From Candidatus Krumholzibacteriia bacterium (GTDB lineage Bacteria > Krumholzibacteriota > Krumholzibacteriia > LZORAL124-64-63): 64,000 bases of DNA. The position numbers were made by a program, and so were the translations under genes. Shown piece after piece: positions 16,315-27,605 of this stretch. The stretch spans positions 62,001 through 126,000 of the forward strand of contig JADGDU010000001.1 in NCBI GenBank assembly GCA_016744705.1, given 5' to 3'. Position 1 is the stretch's first letter, and each line of letters begins with the position of its first letter. The notes under the pieces were generated by a model. It made no database searches and was not told the DNA's origin. It saw only the letters and a list, made by a program, of their open reading frames with translations.

Positions 16315-18040
16315 CCCCATCGTAGTTTTGAAATTTGGTAGTTCGGTGCTCGAAAACCATGACGCTCTTCCTGCAGCAGTGCTGGAAATTTATCGGGAGA
16401 TCAGACGCGGCAGGCGGGTCGTGGCTGTGGTCTCCGCCTTCGGCAATCGGACTGATGAGTTGCTCTCTTCGGCCCGGCAATTGTTTGACGAGCCCGACCC
16501 TTCCAGCCTGGCCCGGCTACTGGAAACTGGCGAAGCAGAAGCCGCTGCCACCCTGGGACTGGCTTTGGATCAGGCTGGTGTTCCGGCCCGAATTTTGGAT
16601 GCGGGACAAATTGGCCTCACCACCAGCGAAGATATTTTGGATGCCGAGCCCCACGATTTTGACGTGGTGCGTTTGCGACAGGAATTGTTGGATGTCCCCG
16701 TCATTGTAGTACCTGGATTCAGTGGAAAATTGAAAAGCGGCGCACCGGCTTTGTTGGGCCGGGGTGGCTCTGACCTCACGGCTCTCTTCCTGGCCCATGG
16801 CTTAAGAGCTGCGGAATGCCGATTGCTGAAAGACGTAGATGGCTTGCTTCAAGTGCGTGAAGATGGCAGCCTGGATTACGGCACCCGTTACGCCACCGCA
16901 AGTTATGACGAGTGCTTGCGAGTGGGCGGGCCCTTAATCCAACCTAAGGCCGTAGAATTTGCAGCACGCCATAACTTGAGTTTCCGCATCGCCAGCTGTG
17001 GTTCCGGAGGTGGTACTTTGGCGGGCCCAGTGAAAAGCCGGTTTGAAAGTGTGGACCCGGCACCAGCCCCCACGACCGTGGTTTTGGGAGGTCTGGGAAC
17101 GGTGGGCCTGGGAGTCTTCCGCTGGCTGCAAAGTCTGAAAACCGACTTCCAGGTGGTGGGCATTCTGGTCCGGAATTTGACCAGCCCCAGGCCAGAAGAC
17201 GTCCCCTCTCATTTGCTCACAGACTCTGTGGAAAAGCTTTTGGAGACCCAACCTGAATTGGTCATTGAGGTCGTGGGAGGCACCGGGGCTGCCGCCGATC
17301 TGGTGCATCAGGCTCGTGCCGCCGGGAGCCGGGTTGTCAGTGCCAACAAACAGTTATTGGCCATCGAACCGGAACTGTTGAAAGAAACCGCCTTTGGAAA
17401 TGGCAGACTGATGGCCTCGGCCAGTGTTGGTGGCAGCGTTCCCGCCCTGGAATCGGTGGCCTCATTGGTTCAAAGAGAAGAAGTCGTTTTGGTCCAGGGA
17501 ATTCTCAACGGAACCTGCAATTTCATCCTCGACAGAGTCAATGGAGGGATAGAAGTTGAGGACGCCCTGGCCCTGGCCCAGGACCTGGGACTGGCGGAAG
17601 CCGACCCCCACCTGGATGTCAGCGGACTGGATTGTGTTTACAAACTGTCCTTGCTGGCCACTCGCGCCTTTGGTGAAGAGGTGACTGTTGACCTCATCGA
17701 ATGTGAGGGGCTGGACGGAATCACCGCCGAACGTTTGCAGCAAGCTACTGAAAACGATGGCGAGTTGAAACTGGTGGCTTCTGCCAAACGTACATCTTCT
17801 GGTATTAAGGCCCGCGTTGGGCTGGAGATTTTGCTCCCACATCATCCTTTGTTTGGCTGCGAGAAGGAAGCCAATCGCTTGGTCATTGAGACTGAAGGGC
17901 ATCGCCAGGTTGTTTTTGATGGCAAAGGGGCTGGGCGCTGGCCCACCACGGTGGCGGTGGTCGGTGATGTTCTGCAATGTCGTCGGGCTGATTTGAGTAC
18001 GGGCAAGGAACGGGGCTTGAGGAGGGCCAAAGCATCCTGA
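16307..18040 (+). CDS. metL: Bifunctional aspartokinase-homoserine dehydrogenase without ACT domains
   Basis: 577 residues, well below the roughly 810-820 of E. coli ThrA/MetL. Aspartokinase part (about 1-245): VLKFGSSVL, GRGGSDLTALFLA, KDVDGLLQV. It joins directly to homoserine dehydrogenase (about 258-577): nucleotide-binding GLGTVGLGV, VSANKQLLA, NGTCNFIL, GLAEADPHLDVSGLDCVYKL and GKGAGRWPTT. The region where ACT regulatory domains normally sit is missing, so allosteric inhibition by Thr, Lys or Met is not expected; the leader attenuator may carry the control. The order metB then AK-HSD is the same as the E. coli metBL operon, hence the symbol, which is an inference. The ATG at 16307 has a perfect AAGGAGG and overlaps the metB stop. 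Confidence 0.9.
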   Translation: MHSPIVVLKFGSSVLENHDALPAAVLEIYREIRRGRRVVAVVSAFGNRTDELLSSARQLFDEPDPSSLARLLETGEAEAAATLGLALDQAGVPARILDAGQIGLTTSEDILDAEPHDFDVVRLRQELLDVPVIVVPGFSGKLKSGAPALLGRGGSDLTALFLAHGLRAAECRLLKDVDGLLQVREDGSLDYGTRYATASYDECLRVGGPLIQPKAVEFAARHNLSFRIASCGSGGGTLAGPVKSRFESVDPAPAPTTVVLGGLGTVGLGVFRWLQSLKTDFQVVGILVRNLTSPRPEDVPSHLLTDSVEKLLETQPELVIEVVGGTGAAADLVHQARAAGSRVVSANKQLLAIEPELLKETAFGNGRLMASASVGGSVPALESVASLVQREEVVLVQGILNGTCNFILDRVNGGIEVEDALALAQDLGLAEADPHLDVSGLDCVYKLSLLATRAFGEEVTVDLIECEGLDGITAERLQQATENDGELKLVASAKRTSSGIKARVGLEILLPHHPLFGCEKEANRLVIETEGHRQVVFDGKGAGRWPTTVAVVGDVLQCRRADLSTGKERGLRRAKAS

Positions 18041-18052
18041 TCAGATCGTTAA

Positions 18053-18079
18053 GGGGCTCTCGGCTTTGGCGAGAGCCCC
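18053..18079. terminator. Terminator between met operon and acs
   Basis: Perfect 10-bp stem GGGGCTCTCG/CGAGAGCCCC with a 7-base loop, just after the metL-type stop and facing the acs stop. AACCTTTT follows on the plus strand, a modest U-tract. Confidence 0.75.
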
Positions 18080-18091
18080 AACCTTTTGTGG

Positions 18092-20047
<1,956 letters not shown>

Positions 20048-20271
20048 GGGGCACCTCTTTGGGGAAATTTATTGAGTGGGATTCCATGTAGTGATTCTAG
20101 CATTGGTTGGGCATTGTGGCAAACCTATAGGGGAATAGGGGGTGTTTTACTCCTGGAGAAATGGTATTTCAGAACATATTCCAACATTTTCCACTGCATT
20201 GTTCATTTTCCGGAAGCGTTACAGCCTCATCCTCTCATATACTCCCGATTAACTTAACCCAGGGAGCCCCA

Positions 20272-21318
20272 GTGAAGACCTCAAATCTACCAGAACGAGA
20301 AACCATGCACCAAGCCGTGGTTAACAAAGACACATCATTTGAAGGCATCTTCATTGTCGGTGTCAAAACCACAGGTATTTTCTGCCGCCCCGGTTGCCCA
20401 GCCCGGGCTCCCAAAATCGAAAACACAGAATTCTTTTCTACTGCCAAAGAAGCCCTGCAATTTGGCTACCGCCCTTGCAAAATGTGCCGTCCGCTGGAAC
20501 ACGCCGGTGAGCCACCCTCCTGGCTTCGCGAAATACTGACCGAGGTCAATAGCAATCCTTCCCTGCGTCTCAAAGATTACGAAATTCGCCAACGGGGTGT
20601 CGATCCCGCGCGCATCCGGCGCTGGTTCAAAAAGAACCACGATATGACCTTCCAGGCCTACCTGCGCTCTCGCCGCTTGAATGAGGCATTCGGCCGCATC
20701 CGCCATACCTCCAAGGTCACCGAATCGGCCTTCGACAGCGGATACGATTCTCTTAGTGGGTTCAACGATGCCTTCAAAAAAGCCACTGGGTTTGTGCCCT
20801 CACAATCGGGCCAACGCAACATCATCACCATCACCCGCATTCTTTCTCCGTTAGGCCCATTATTCGCCGGAGCCACCAGCAAAGGAATTTGCCTGCTCGA
20901 ATTCACCGACCGGCGGATGCTGGAAACCCAAATCAAAATTTTGCGCCAACGACTCAACGCCGAATTCATACCTGGAAAGAATGAACATTTTGATGCCCTG
21001 GACCAACAGCTGGGCGAATATTTCCGGGGCCAGCGTCGACAATTCGACTTACCTCTGGTGATTCCCGGCACTGAATTCCAACAACTCGCCTGGCGTGCCC
21101 TCACTAAAATCCCCTATGGCGAGACCAGAAGTTATGGCCAACAAGCCCAGGCGATGGAAAATCCCAAAGCCCTGAGGGCCGTAGGAAAAGCCAATGGCGA
21201 CAACCGACTCGCTATCATCATTCCCTGCCATCGGGTCGTGGCTGCTGATGGATCTTTGACTGGTTATGGTGGAGGGCTATGGCGGAAAAAGTATCTATTG
21301 GATCTGGAAAAACGCTAG
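20272..21318 (+). CDS. ada: Ada-like bifunctional DNA repair methyltransferase/regulator
   Basis: 348 residues. N-terminal Ada zinc domain with four Cys (IFCRPGCPAR and YRPCKMCRP; the first of these is the methyl-phosphotriester acceptor in Ada), an AraC-type HTH (LKDYEIRQRGVDPARIRRWF, FDSGYDSLSGFNDAFKKATG), and a C-terminal O6-methylguanine methyltransferase with the active Cys in IIPCHRVV and the YGETRSYG and GTEFQQLAW motifs. It would repair alkyl damage and activate its own transcription when methylated. I chose the GTG at 20272 (AGGGA six bases upstream); the frame is open further upstream to 20161, and an ATG at 20305 is also possible. Confidence 0.9.
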   Translation: MKTSNLPERETMHQAVVNKDTSFEGIFIVGVKTTGIFCRPGCPARAPKIENTEFFSTAKEALQFGYRPCKMCRPLEHAGEPPSWLREILTEVNSNPSLRLKDYEIRQRGVDPARIRRWFKKNHDMTFQAYLRSRRLNEAFGRIRHTSKVTESAFDSGYDSLSGFNDAFKKATGFVPSQSGQRNIITITRILSPLGPLFAGATSKGICLLEFTDRRMLETQIKILRQRLNAEFIPGKNEHFDALDQQLGEYFRGQRRQFDLPLVIPGTEFQQLAWRALTKIPYGETRSYGQQAQAMENPKALRAVGKANGDNRLAIIIPCHRVVAADGSLTGYGGGLWRKKYLLDLEKR

Positions 21319-21344
21319 AGATAGCCACTTCCTGTGCAACAAAA

Positions 21345-21376
21345 AAAAAGGGACCGGCACATGCCGAACCCTTTTT
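21345..21376. terminator. Bidirectional terminator
   Basis: AAAAAGGG (21345-21352) pairs with CCCTTTTT (21369-21376), with an inner CGGC/GCCG stem. A- and T-runs on the two sides give U-tracts in both directions, between the ada stop and the convergent small secreted-protein gene. Confidence 0.8.
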
Positions 21377-21397
21377 AATGAATACCAAATAATCTGA

Positions 21398-21826
21398 TTA
21401 ACGGTACATGCTCTTCACCGAATCAAAGCTGACCTCATCAGAAGCCACGGTGCATTCCAGGTCGAAGTCAAAAGCTGAAGGGTTTTGGCCATCAAGAGCC
21501 GATTGCAAAACCACAGTAGCGCCTGCCACCTGATAGTCTCCATCCCATTCACCGGAGAAGCAGTACTCAAAATTACCGCTGCCAGGCTCATGGGTGATCA
21601 GTAAAGTTTCCCCAAAGTTGGTCACTTCTTCGCCCTGGCCATCAAAAATGGTGACGCTATACTCCAAACTTCCTTCATCCACACTCGAGATGAAATAGAC
21701 GCTGGTGCAAAGTTCCCAGCCTCCACAATCGGCGTTGCCTTCCACTTCAGTGACATGGCAAGCGGAAGCCACAGCAGGCAGAGTCAGTGTGAGCAGACCT
21801 AAAGCTAAGATCAGTATCTTTTTCAT
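21398..21826 (-). CDS. Small secreted protein with C-terminal KSMYR-type motif
   Basis: 142 residues: signal peptide (ILALGLLTLTLPAVASA), then a short beta-rich body with four Cys in its first part (ACHVTEVEGNADCGGWELC) and further strands (SLEYSVTIFDGQGEEVT, NFEYCFSGEWDGDYQV, ATVVLQSALDG). It ends DEVSFDSVKSMYR, the signature shared with three other secreted proteins in the window. No family recognised. GGAGGGG precedes the ATG. Confidence 0.75.
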   Translation of the reverse strand: MKKILILALGLLTLTLPAVASACHVTEVEGNADCGGWELCTSVYFISSVDEGSLEYSVTIFDGQGEEVTNFGETLLITHEPGSGNFEYCFSGEWDGDYQVAGATVVLQSALDGQNPSAFDFDLECTVASDEVSFDSVKSMYR

Positions 21827-22013
21827 AAAATCCCCTCCAGGAATCGGTGGTTGGGTTTGCCTTGTTTTCTAATGTGAAATAATCATACCATACATCAACA
21901 ATATAACACAACCACTTTTAATTATTTTTTCCCAGAAAGATGGTAGACTAGCCATTACTGTGGTAAATTAGGCAACAAACCACTATTCCACCCCTTGACG
22001 CTCAAGGAGCGCC

Positions 22014-23132
22014 ATGCTCTCCCTTATCGCCATCGCTAAAAATGAAGCCGCCAATATGGCTAAATTCCTACGCCATCATCACAGCCTTTTCGACGAAATG
22101 ATTGTGGTAGACACCGGCTCCACCGATAAAACGGCAACCATTGCCGCCCAAAATGGTGCCCGGGTCTTCTCTTTCCAGTGGTGCGATGATTTTGCCGCCG
22201 CCCGGAATTTTTCCCTGGAGCAGGCCACCGGACGGTGGGTCATGTATCTCGATTTTGATGAAATGATTGCCCCTTCCGACTTCAAACGGATCAGAGAAGT
22301 CATCAAAGGCCCCCTTGCCTGTTACATTTTGCCCCAATGGAACTATTACAACCACCCCCAACATCAGGAATGGCAGCCCGTGAGAGGCCGCTATCCCAAG
22401 CGTGAAAAAGGCCAACTGGGTTTCTTTGTGGCGGACCAATACCGACTCTTCCCCAATGGGTTAGAGCTGCAATGGCATGGCCGGGTGCACGAAGACCTGG
22501 CGCCATCCGTGAAAAAGGCCGGCTTCAAACCCGCTGGCCTGGACGTTCCCATTCACCACTACGGTTATGTGGAAGGCGACGAACGCAATACTGGTCGCAA
22601 TGAGATGTACGGCAAACTGGTGCGGAAAAAAGTGGCAGACGACCCCAATGATTGGAAGGCCGGTTTGGAGTTGGCTTACATTCTGGTTCAGGAAAATGAG
22701 GGTCGGCAAGCCATTCCCATTCTGGAAAAGTTGGTTACCAATGGGCCTGAAGGCCCGGTCTTGAGCCGAGCTCAGGTCATGTTGGCCACCCTATACCACG
22801 CAGACCATCGCTCTGACGAGGCCATCGCCGTCTTACACGAAACTGTTGTGGCCAATCCCTCTTGGTTATTTGGATGGACCGATTTGATCAAACGGCTCAT
22901 CGAAGGCAGCCACTGGGAGCAGGCCGAAGCCGCCATGAAGGTGGCCAAAGAAACCTTTGGCGAAGATCCTCTGTTGCTAAAACTGGAGTGCCAATTGCTG
23001 ATCAAAACCAGGCGCATTGTAGAAGCCATCCCCGTGGCACGCCGGGTCAGCCAGCTAATGCCCGGCATGCACGAATTTGACAACCTGGCTGACAAATGCG
23101 AAGCCCTCGCCCGCAAAGAAGGACTGATCTGA
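22014..23132 (+). CDS. Family 2 glycosyltransferase with TPR-like C-terminal half
   Basis: 372 residues. GT-A fold N-terminal half: LIAIAKNEAANM, VVDTGSTDKTATIAAQNGA, and the DxD-type metal motif in MYLDFDEM. The C-terminal half is alpha-helical with TPR character (AQVMLATLYHADHRSDEAIAVL, EQAEAAMKVAKETFGEDPLLL), as in the TPR-glycosyltransferase group that modifies proteins or peptides. It may add sugars to an exported polymer or protein; acceptor unknown. AAGGAG lies upstream of the ATG. It faces the M64 peptidase gene with a single base between the stops. Confidence 0.85.
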   Translation: MLSLIAIAKNEAANMAKFLRHHHSLFDEMIVVDTGSTDKTATIAAQNGARVFSFQWCDDFAAARNFSLEQATGRWVMYLDFDEMIAPSDFKRIREVIKGPLACYILPQWNYYNHPQHQEWQPVRGRYPKREKGQLGFFVADQYRLFPNGLELQWHGRVHEDLAPSVKKAGFKPAGLDVPIHHYGYVEGDERNTGRNEMYGKLVRKKVADDPNDWKAGLELAYILVQENEGRQAIPILEKLVTNGPEGPVLSRAQVMLATLYHADHRSDEAIAVLHETVVANPSWLFGWTDLIKRLIEGSHWEQAEAAMKVAKETFGEDPLLLKLECQLLIKTRRIVEAIPVARRVSQLMPGMHEFDNLADKCEALARKEGLI

Positions 23133-23133
23133 A

Positions 23134-24606
23134 TTATTCAGTGTACCGTTCGGTCACTTCCCGGATGCCCGCACTGCAGGCGGCGCAGAATTTTTTCAAC
23201 CCTTTGGTGAACATGATGCAATCCAGCTCTGAACGATACATGCCTTCTGAAACATAACCGGCCCCTTCAAAGGCCCCCACCTGCCCAAAGGATTCATTGT
23301 TTTTAAACCATTCATCCACCCGCTGCTGGTGCGATTTGGACCAGGCTTCGCCTTCGGCCTTAGCGGCTGCAATCTCCTCCGGGCTGCCTCCGTTGTTCAT
23401 CAGATCAGCGATGCGTTTGTTCTGCTGGGCGCGCCCTTCGTTGTACTCCCTATCCATGGCATCGTACGCCGCTTTATTCCACGGTGTTGGCAGGGCGGTC
23501 TCCGGTTCAATCAAATGCTGCCACTTGGGGTTGCCTGGCTCCAGCATCGCTGAAATATTTCGCTCGTGAGGCTCCATGCCTGCCGGATAGAAATCGTTAT
23601 AGGCGGTGCTTGACGAATAATATTCATCGGCCAAACCGGCAAAGCTGTGCCCGAATTCGTGTAAAAAGACAAACGGGCTCCACTGATTATCACTGGTGAA
23701 AGTGCAGAACAAATTGTAGATGCCGCCGCCGCCATACCGTTCATGATTGACCATGATATAGAGCACATCATAAGGGACGTTGGCTGCCACATCGCGGATA
23801 GAACGGTTGTCTTCCGTTAAAAGATAGCGCTCAGACCCCAGTGAATCGAAGGTGCTGCCCAGTGATGTCTTGCGGTGCACTCCTCGGCTGGGCTCGTCGC
23901 AGCCACTTTCCTGAGAGGGCAACAGCACCCCCCAGATATTGAACTTGTCAGCCATGCTTTTATAAGGTTCGTAACTGAGCATCAAATCAGAAGCGCGCTG
24001 CACATCGGCCCGGAATTTATCTTCTTCATCGGCCGTATAACCATCACCCAGGATGGCAATGTCCACACGCCCGTGAGAGCTTCCGTGGTAAGCTGCTTTC
24101 ATCACAATCACATCTTCATCCAAAGCATCTTCTCGGATCATGTGCCATTCAGGGTCGATGCTCACTCGGTAGATTTCCTTGAGTGTCATATCTTTCTGAC
24201 GCACTTCCAGAGCAAATTCCACCGTTTGTCGGGGAAACGGAATGAGGGCCGATTCATGGTAGGTTCGTCTGATACCTTCAGCTGCAGGGGCCGTCGTTTT
24301 CCACTCCCCGAAATAACTGTCGAAACCTTTGGAGAAGAGTAGCTCTCCACTTTCTGCATCGTAAATTTTGGTGTAATAGCGCCCCAGATCCAGATCATCG
24401 ATCAAATGGATTCGGCTACCGGAGAACGTGCCCTGGCGCCAAACCTGGTCCAGAGAGATGATCTCTTCATGGGAATTTCCGGTGTGGTAATAATCGATGC
24501 GCATGGTTTCGTCACGGAAATGGTGACTAAAAACGGGGTCGGCCAAAGCGGACGTGGCCAACCCCATGATCATGAATGAAACCAGCAATTTTTTGAGGAT
24601 ATTCAT
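23134..24606 (-). CDS. Secreted M64 (IgA-peptidase family) metallopeptidase
   Basis: 490 residues with signal peptide (LVSFMIMGLATSALA). The metzincin-like zinc site is FLHEFGHSFAGLADEYY (HExxHxxxGxxDE), which is diagnostic for M64; the start of the domain is VDIAILGDGYTADEEDKF. An N-terminal beta domain (about 25-170) is typical of longer family members. The last part has CAACSAG near the end, a possible disulfide or metal pair. It should cleave proteins in the periplasm or outside. It shares an operon with the YceI gene (4-base gap, YceI gene downstream on the plus map but transcribed first). Confidence 0.9.
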   Translation of the reverse strand: MNILKKLLVSFMIMGLATSALADPVFSHHFRDETMRIDYYHTGNSHEEIISLDQVWRQGTFSGSRIHLIDDLDLGRYYTKIYDAESGELLFSKGFDSYFGEWKTTAPAAEGIRRTYHESALIPFPRQTVEFALEVRQKDMTLKEIYRVSIDPEWHMIREDALDEDVIVMKAAYHGSSHGRVDIAILGDGYTADEEDKFRADVQRASDLMLSYEPYKSMADKFNIWGVLLPSQESGCDEPSRGVHRKTSLGSTFDSLGSERYLLTEDNRSIRDVAANVPYDVLYIMVNHERYGGGGIYNLFCTFTSDNQWSPFVFLHEFGHSFAGLADEYYSSSTAYNDFYPAGMEPHERNISAMLEPGNPKWQHLIEPETALPTPWNKAAYDAMDREYNEGRAQQNKRIADLMNNGGSPEEIAAAKAEGEAWSKSHQQRVDEWFKNNESFGQVGAFEGAGYVSEGMYRSELDCIMFTKGLKKFCAACSAGIREVTERYTE

Positions 24607-24610
24607 CAGC

Positions 24611-25210
24611 TTACTTCCGCTTCACACCCTCAATTTCCAGGGAAATTTTTACATCGTTACCGATGATCAGCCCGCCACCCTCCATGGCCTTGCCGTAGCT
24701 CAAACCCCAATCTTTACGATTGATTTTTCCTTCGGCCGAAAATCCGACCCGGTCATTGCCCCAGGGATCAGTGATGGCTCCATTAAATTCCACTTCCAGG
24801 GTCACCGGGAGGGTCACTCCGTGCATGGTTAACGTGCCCGTCATTTCCCCCTCTTCCTCGTCTTCCATTTTGAAACCAGTGGATTTGAAGACCATGGTGG
24901 GAAACTGCTCCACATCGAAGAAATCTTCATTGCGCAAGTGATCGTCCCGATCTCCGTTGCCAGTATCCACCGACTTCATCTGTATAGTGGTTTCAACACT
25001 CCAATGCTCAGGTTGACCCGCCACAAAATCGAAAGCTCCTTCGAAAGAAGTGAAAGAACCCTTCACATTGCTGATGGCCATATGTTTGACCTTGAAACCA
25101 ACTGAGCTGTGGCTGGCATCGATGTCGTAGGTCTCCGCAAAGGTAGCTGGAGCCCACAAGGCAGAGGCTACAAGCACTAAAATGGGCAAAAATATTTTCA
25201 TGGGTTTCAT
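24611..25210 (-). CDS. YceI-family periplasmic lipid-binding protein
   Basis: 199 residues, signal peptide (FLPILVLVASALWAPATFA), then a full YceI lipocalin-like barrel: YDIDASHSSVGFKVKHM, VKGSFTSFEGAFDF, RDDHLRNEDFFDVEQFPTM and NRKDWGL motifs. YceI proteins bind isoprenoid or other amphiphilic molecules in the periplasm. AGGAGATAAAA precedes the ATG. First gene of a two-gene unit with the M64 peptidase. Confidence 0.92.
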   Translation of the reverse strand: MKPMKIFLPILVLVASALWAPATFAETYDIDASHSSVGFKVKHMAISNVKGSFTSFEGAFDFVAGQPEHWSVETTIQMKSVDTGNGDRDDHLRNEDFFDVEQFPTMVFKSTGFKMEDEEEGEMTGTLTMHGVTLPVTLEVEFNGAITDPWGNDRVGFSAEGKINRKDWGLSYGKAMEGGGLIIGNDVKISLEIEGVKRK

Positions 25211-25469
25211 TTTTATCTCCTGGTCTGTTCCAAGGTGGAAAGGCGTTATTTAAATGCCTTAACATTATAGTCTTACTTTTAGTTTTCGCCCCTCGAGGGA
25301 GATTTGGCTGATGTTCCAGCCATTTGGAACACCAGCATCCAGAAAAAACCAAAATCGTCAAATTCTGAAACACAGCAGTTAGCGGCTATTTAATGGCGCC
25401 ACTAAACTGTCTTTAATGCTGGTGAGTGGATTATCCCTCACCCATTGTCCCTTCTCTTGGAGGTCCCTC

Positions 25470-26114
25470 ATGCAGAGAATGTTACTCATTGCTTTGGCTC
25501 TCACCTTGGTCGCAGGTGGCGCCTTGGCCGAAACAATCACCATCGATTGTGTTGGCACTGTGGAATACAACCAATTCAACAGTGGAACCTTTGGTGATGT
25601 CAATTCAGGCGACGCAGTTCTGGCCACCTTTACCGTGGATTCAGATAACTTCATCGACAGCACCAACTACGGAGTCCGGTCCTATCCCATTGACATGAGT
25701 TCTTACCAACTGACCATCGGTTCCGTAGGACCCGTTGCTCTGGTTGACCCTCAACCCAATGATGCCACCGTGTACTTTGTATTGCGCAACGCGGACCCTG
25801 TTGCAGACGGATTCTTCCTGGCCGGTGAGCCAGAATGGGACAACACCAACGCAATGTTGGATGCTCCCGGTACCATTGATCCCTATTTGGGATTCCATTG
25901 GGCCGTAGGCTACGAAGGTTATACTCTGGATTCTTTGGACATCCTGGATGCGGCTGGAACCTATGATTACACTGGATTGACCAGTTTTTACACGGCCATC
26001 CAGGATGCTTGGGCTGATCCCATGGGTCTGGAATATGTCACTATTACCATCTCCGGCGGTACTGTGGCCACAGATGAATCCTCATGGGGGAACCTGAAAG
26101 CTCTCTACAGATAA
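25470..26114 (+). CDS. Secreted protein with C-terminal KALYR-type motif
   Basis: 214 residues: signal peptide (MLLIALALTLVAGGALA) and an all-beta body resembling the filament/PEP-CTERM-type beta domains (TITIDCVGTVEYNQFNSG, LATFTVDSDNF, YQLTIGSVGPVAL). It lacks the PEP motif, membrane helix and basic tail of PEP-CTERM proteins; instead it ends TVATDESSWGNLKALYR. The ATG at 25470 has TTGGAGG upstream; the frame is open 54 bases further but without a ribosome site. Function unknown. Confidence 0.75.
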   Translation: MQRMLLIALALTLVAGGALAETITIDCVGTVEYNQFNSGTFGDVNSGDAVLATFTVDSDNFIDSTNYGVRSYPIDMSSYQLTIGSVGPVALVDPQPNDATVYFVLRNADPVADGFFLAGEPEWDNTNAMLDAPGTIDPYLGFHWAVGYEGYTLDSLDILDAAGTYDYTGLTSFYTAIQDAWADPMGLEYVTITISGGTVATDESSWGNLKALYR

Positions 26115-26131
26115 GACAACGGAAACAATGG

Positions 26132-26152
26132 CCCGGGGAAAAATTTCCCGGG
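26132..26152. terminator. Hairpin between convergent genes
   Basis: CCCGGG at 26132-26137 pairs with CCCGGG at 26147-26152, extended by AAA/TTT on the inside. It is located just after the secreted-protein stop; U-tracts on either side are poor. Confidence 0.5.
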
Positions 26153-26157
26153 TCATA

Positions 26158-27432
26158 TCATCTTTTCCGGAAAAGGGCTTCCAAAAAACGAGATTTCATC
26201 TGCTTGCTGGCCATGACCCGATGCACAGGCGGTAAGGCCAGAATAGCCCCCAACAGCGTCGCCAACGCCCGATGACTGGCCATGATCTGGTTGTCAAAAA
26301 TCAGGTTCTGCAATTTGCCTCGTTCAATGGCCATCAGCACATACCGTTGGGCATTGTCTACAGGCGTGATAATCCGCGCCGCCCTTGACCTCAGGGTCAT
26401 GCTCTCTTGATGGCAAGCCCGGACGCAGACTCCACAACCCAGACATACATCTTCATCGAGCCTGGCTACTTTCATCTTCGGTTTTTGGGCATTGTTGGCC
26501 GAGACCAGAGCCAGCGCTTCCACCGGGCAGGCCGTGACGCAACGCCCACATCCGTTGCAAGTGGCATCATCAATTTCCGGTAAAAAATTGCTCGTATGGA
26601 TGGGTTGCAAATGGGCGAATCGCCGAGAGGCTTCCATGGCTTCACAGCAACAACCGCAACAGTTACAAATGAAGCTCACCCGCTTCTGAACATTTTCCCC
26701 AAATTGCACCAGGCCACGTTCGTAGGCTTCGGTTAGAAGATCCATGCCTTCAGAATTATCGATGGCCCTGGCGTGGCCATGCTTGGATAAAGACTCGGCA
26801 CAGCCGTTGAAGGTCATGCATATGTCCATGGGGGCATCACAGGCCCCATCCAGATGTTCCTTTTTGTGGCGGCAATAACACATGCCCACGCCAATGTGAC
26901 TGGCTGTGCTGACGACCTCACTGGCCTTTTCAAAATCCAGCACATAAGCCGCGTTCTCGTTGGAAAGCACCGGCTCCTGAACAAAGATGCGCCCCATCTG
27001 GGTCTCGCCCTCGGCAAACAGAGCCTTTACAAAATCTTCTTCAACATTCAGGTATTCGTGAAAAAGCTGGCTGAGAGCTTTTTGATCGATATCCCCCCGG
27101 GTTCTCATGAGTGAAAACTCAAAAAAACCAGCCATGGGTGGGGGCAAAGAATAGACAGAACGGCCCCGGCGCTCCACATCCACCAGGAGAGCCCGACTGG
27201 CCAACTCTTCCAGAATTTTGCGGGACTCGGTGAGGGGTAATTTCCAGGCACGGGAAGCCACTTCGGCGGTGAAAGGCTTGATGGGCAACTGAGACAGGAG
27301 ACCCGCCTCTTTTTCATTCATCAGAATCGCCAGAATCCGGTTTAACACAGCCGAGGGAGGCGCCCCCTGTGGTGAACGGTTCAGACGAGTGACCAGTTGG
27401 TCATAACCTTTTTTTACTGTGCGGTGAGCCAT
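26158..27432 (-). CDS. Cytoplasmic 4Fe-4S dicluster protein with two extra Cys motifs
   Basis: 424 residues. The N-terminal third looks like a winged-helix or all-alpha domain (FTAEVASRAWKLPLTESRKI). The middle has GMCYCRHKKEHLDGACDAP and ICNCCGCCCEAM, Cys groups that could bind further clusters. The C-terminal third has two ferredoxin motifs, CNGCGRCVTACPVEA and CLGCGVCVRACHQES. No signal peptide or transmembrane segment is evident. I recognise it as a widespread but uncharacterised 4Fe-4S protein group, presumably in electron transfer. Start at 27432 (GAGGGAA upstream) is chosen over a TTG at 27459. Confidence 0.8.
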   Translation of the reverse strand: MAHRTVKKGYDQLVTRLNRSPQGAPPSAVLNRILAILMNEKEAGLLSQLPIKPFTAEVASRAWKLPLTESRKILEELASRALLVDVERRGRSVYSLPPPMAGFFEFSLMRTRGDIDQKALSQLFHEYLNVEEDFVKALFAEGETQMGRIFVQEPVLSNENAAYVLDFEKASEVVSTASHIGVGMCYCRHKKEHLDGACDAPMDICMTFNGCAESLSKHGHARAIDNSEGMDLLTEAYERGLVQFGENVQKRVSFICNCCGCCCEAMEASRRFAHLQPIHTSNFLPEIDDATCNGCGRCVTACPVEALALVSANNAQKPKMKVARLDEDVCLGCGVCVRACHQESMTLRSRAARIITPVDNAQRYVLMAIERGKLQNLIFDNQIMASHRALATLLGAILALPPVHRVMASKQMKSRFLEALFRKR

Positions 27433-27605
27433 ACTTCCCTCGTTTTCGTTGGGTGCCAAGGGATTATATCATCTTCCGCGAAAGAATCATCCTCAAAAAC
27501 AGCTCCTGCTACGTCTTTAAAGAGCCTTTTCCCCCCACCCAAGTGTGGATATTTGGTATACTTATCTCAGGTATCTTTTTGAAGAACTCAATTGGGGGGG
27601 AACCC

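Noticed and set aside
25470-26114. PEP-CTERM protein
   Set aside because: Beta body looks similar, but there is no PEP motif, C-terminal membrane helix or Arg cluster.
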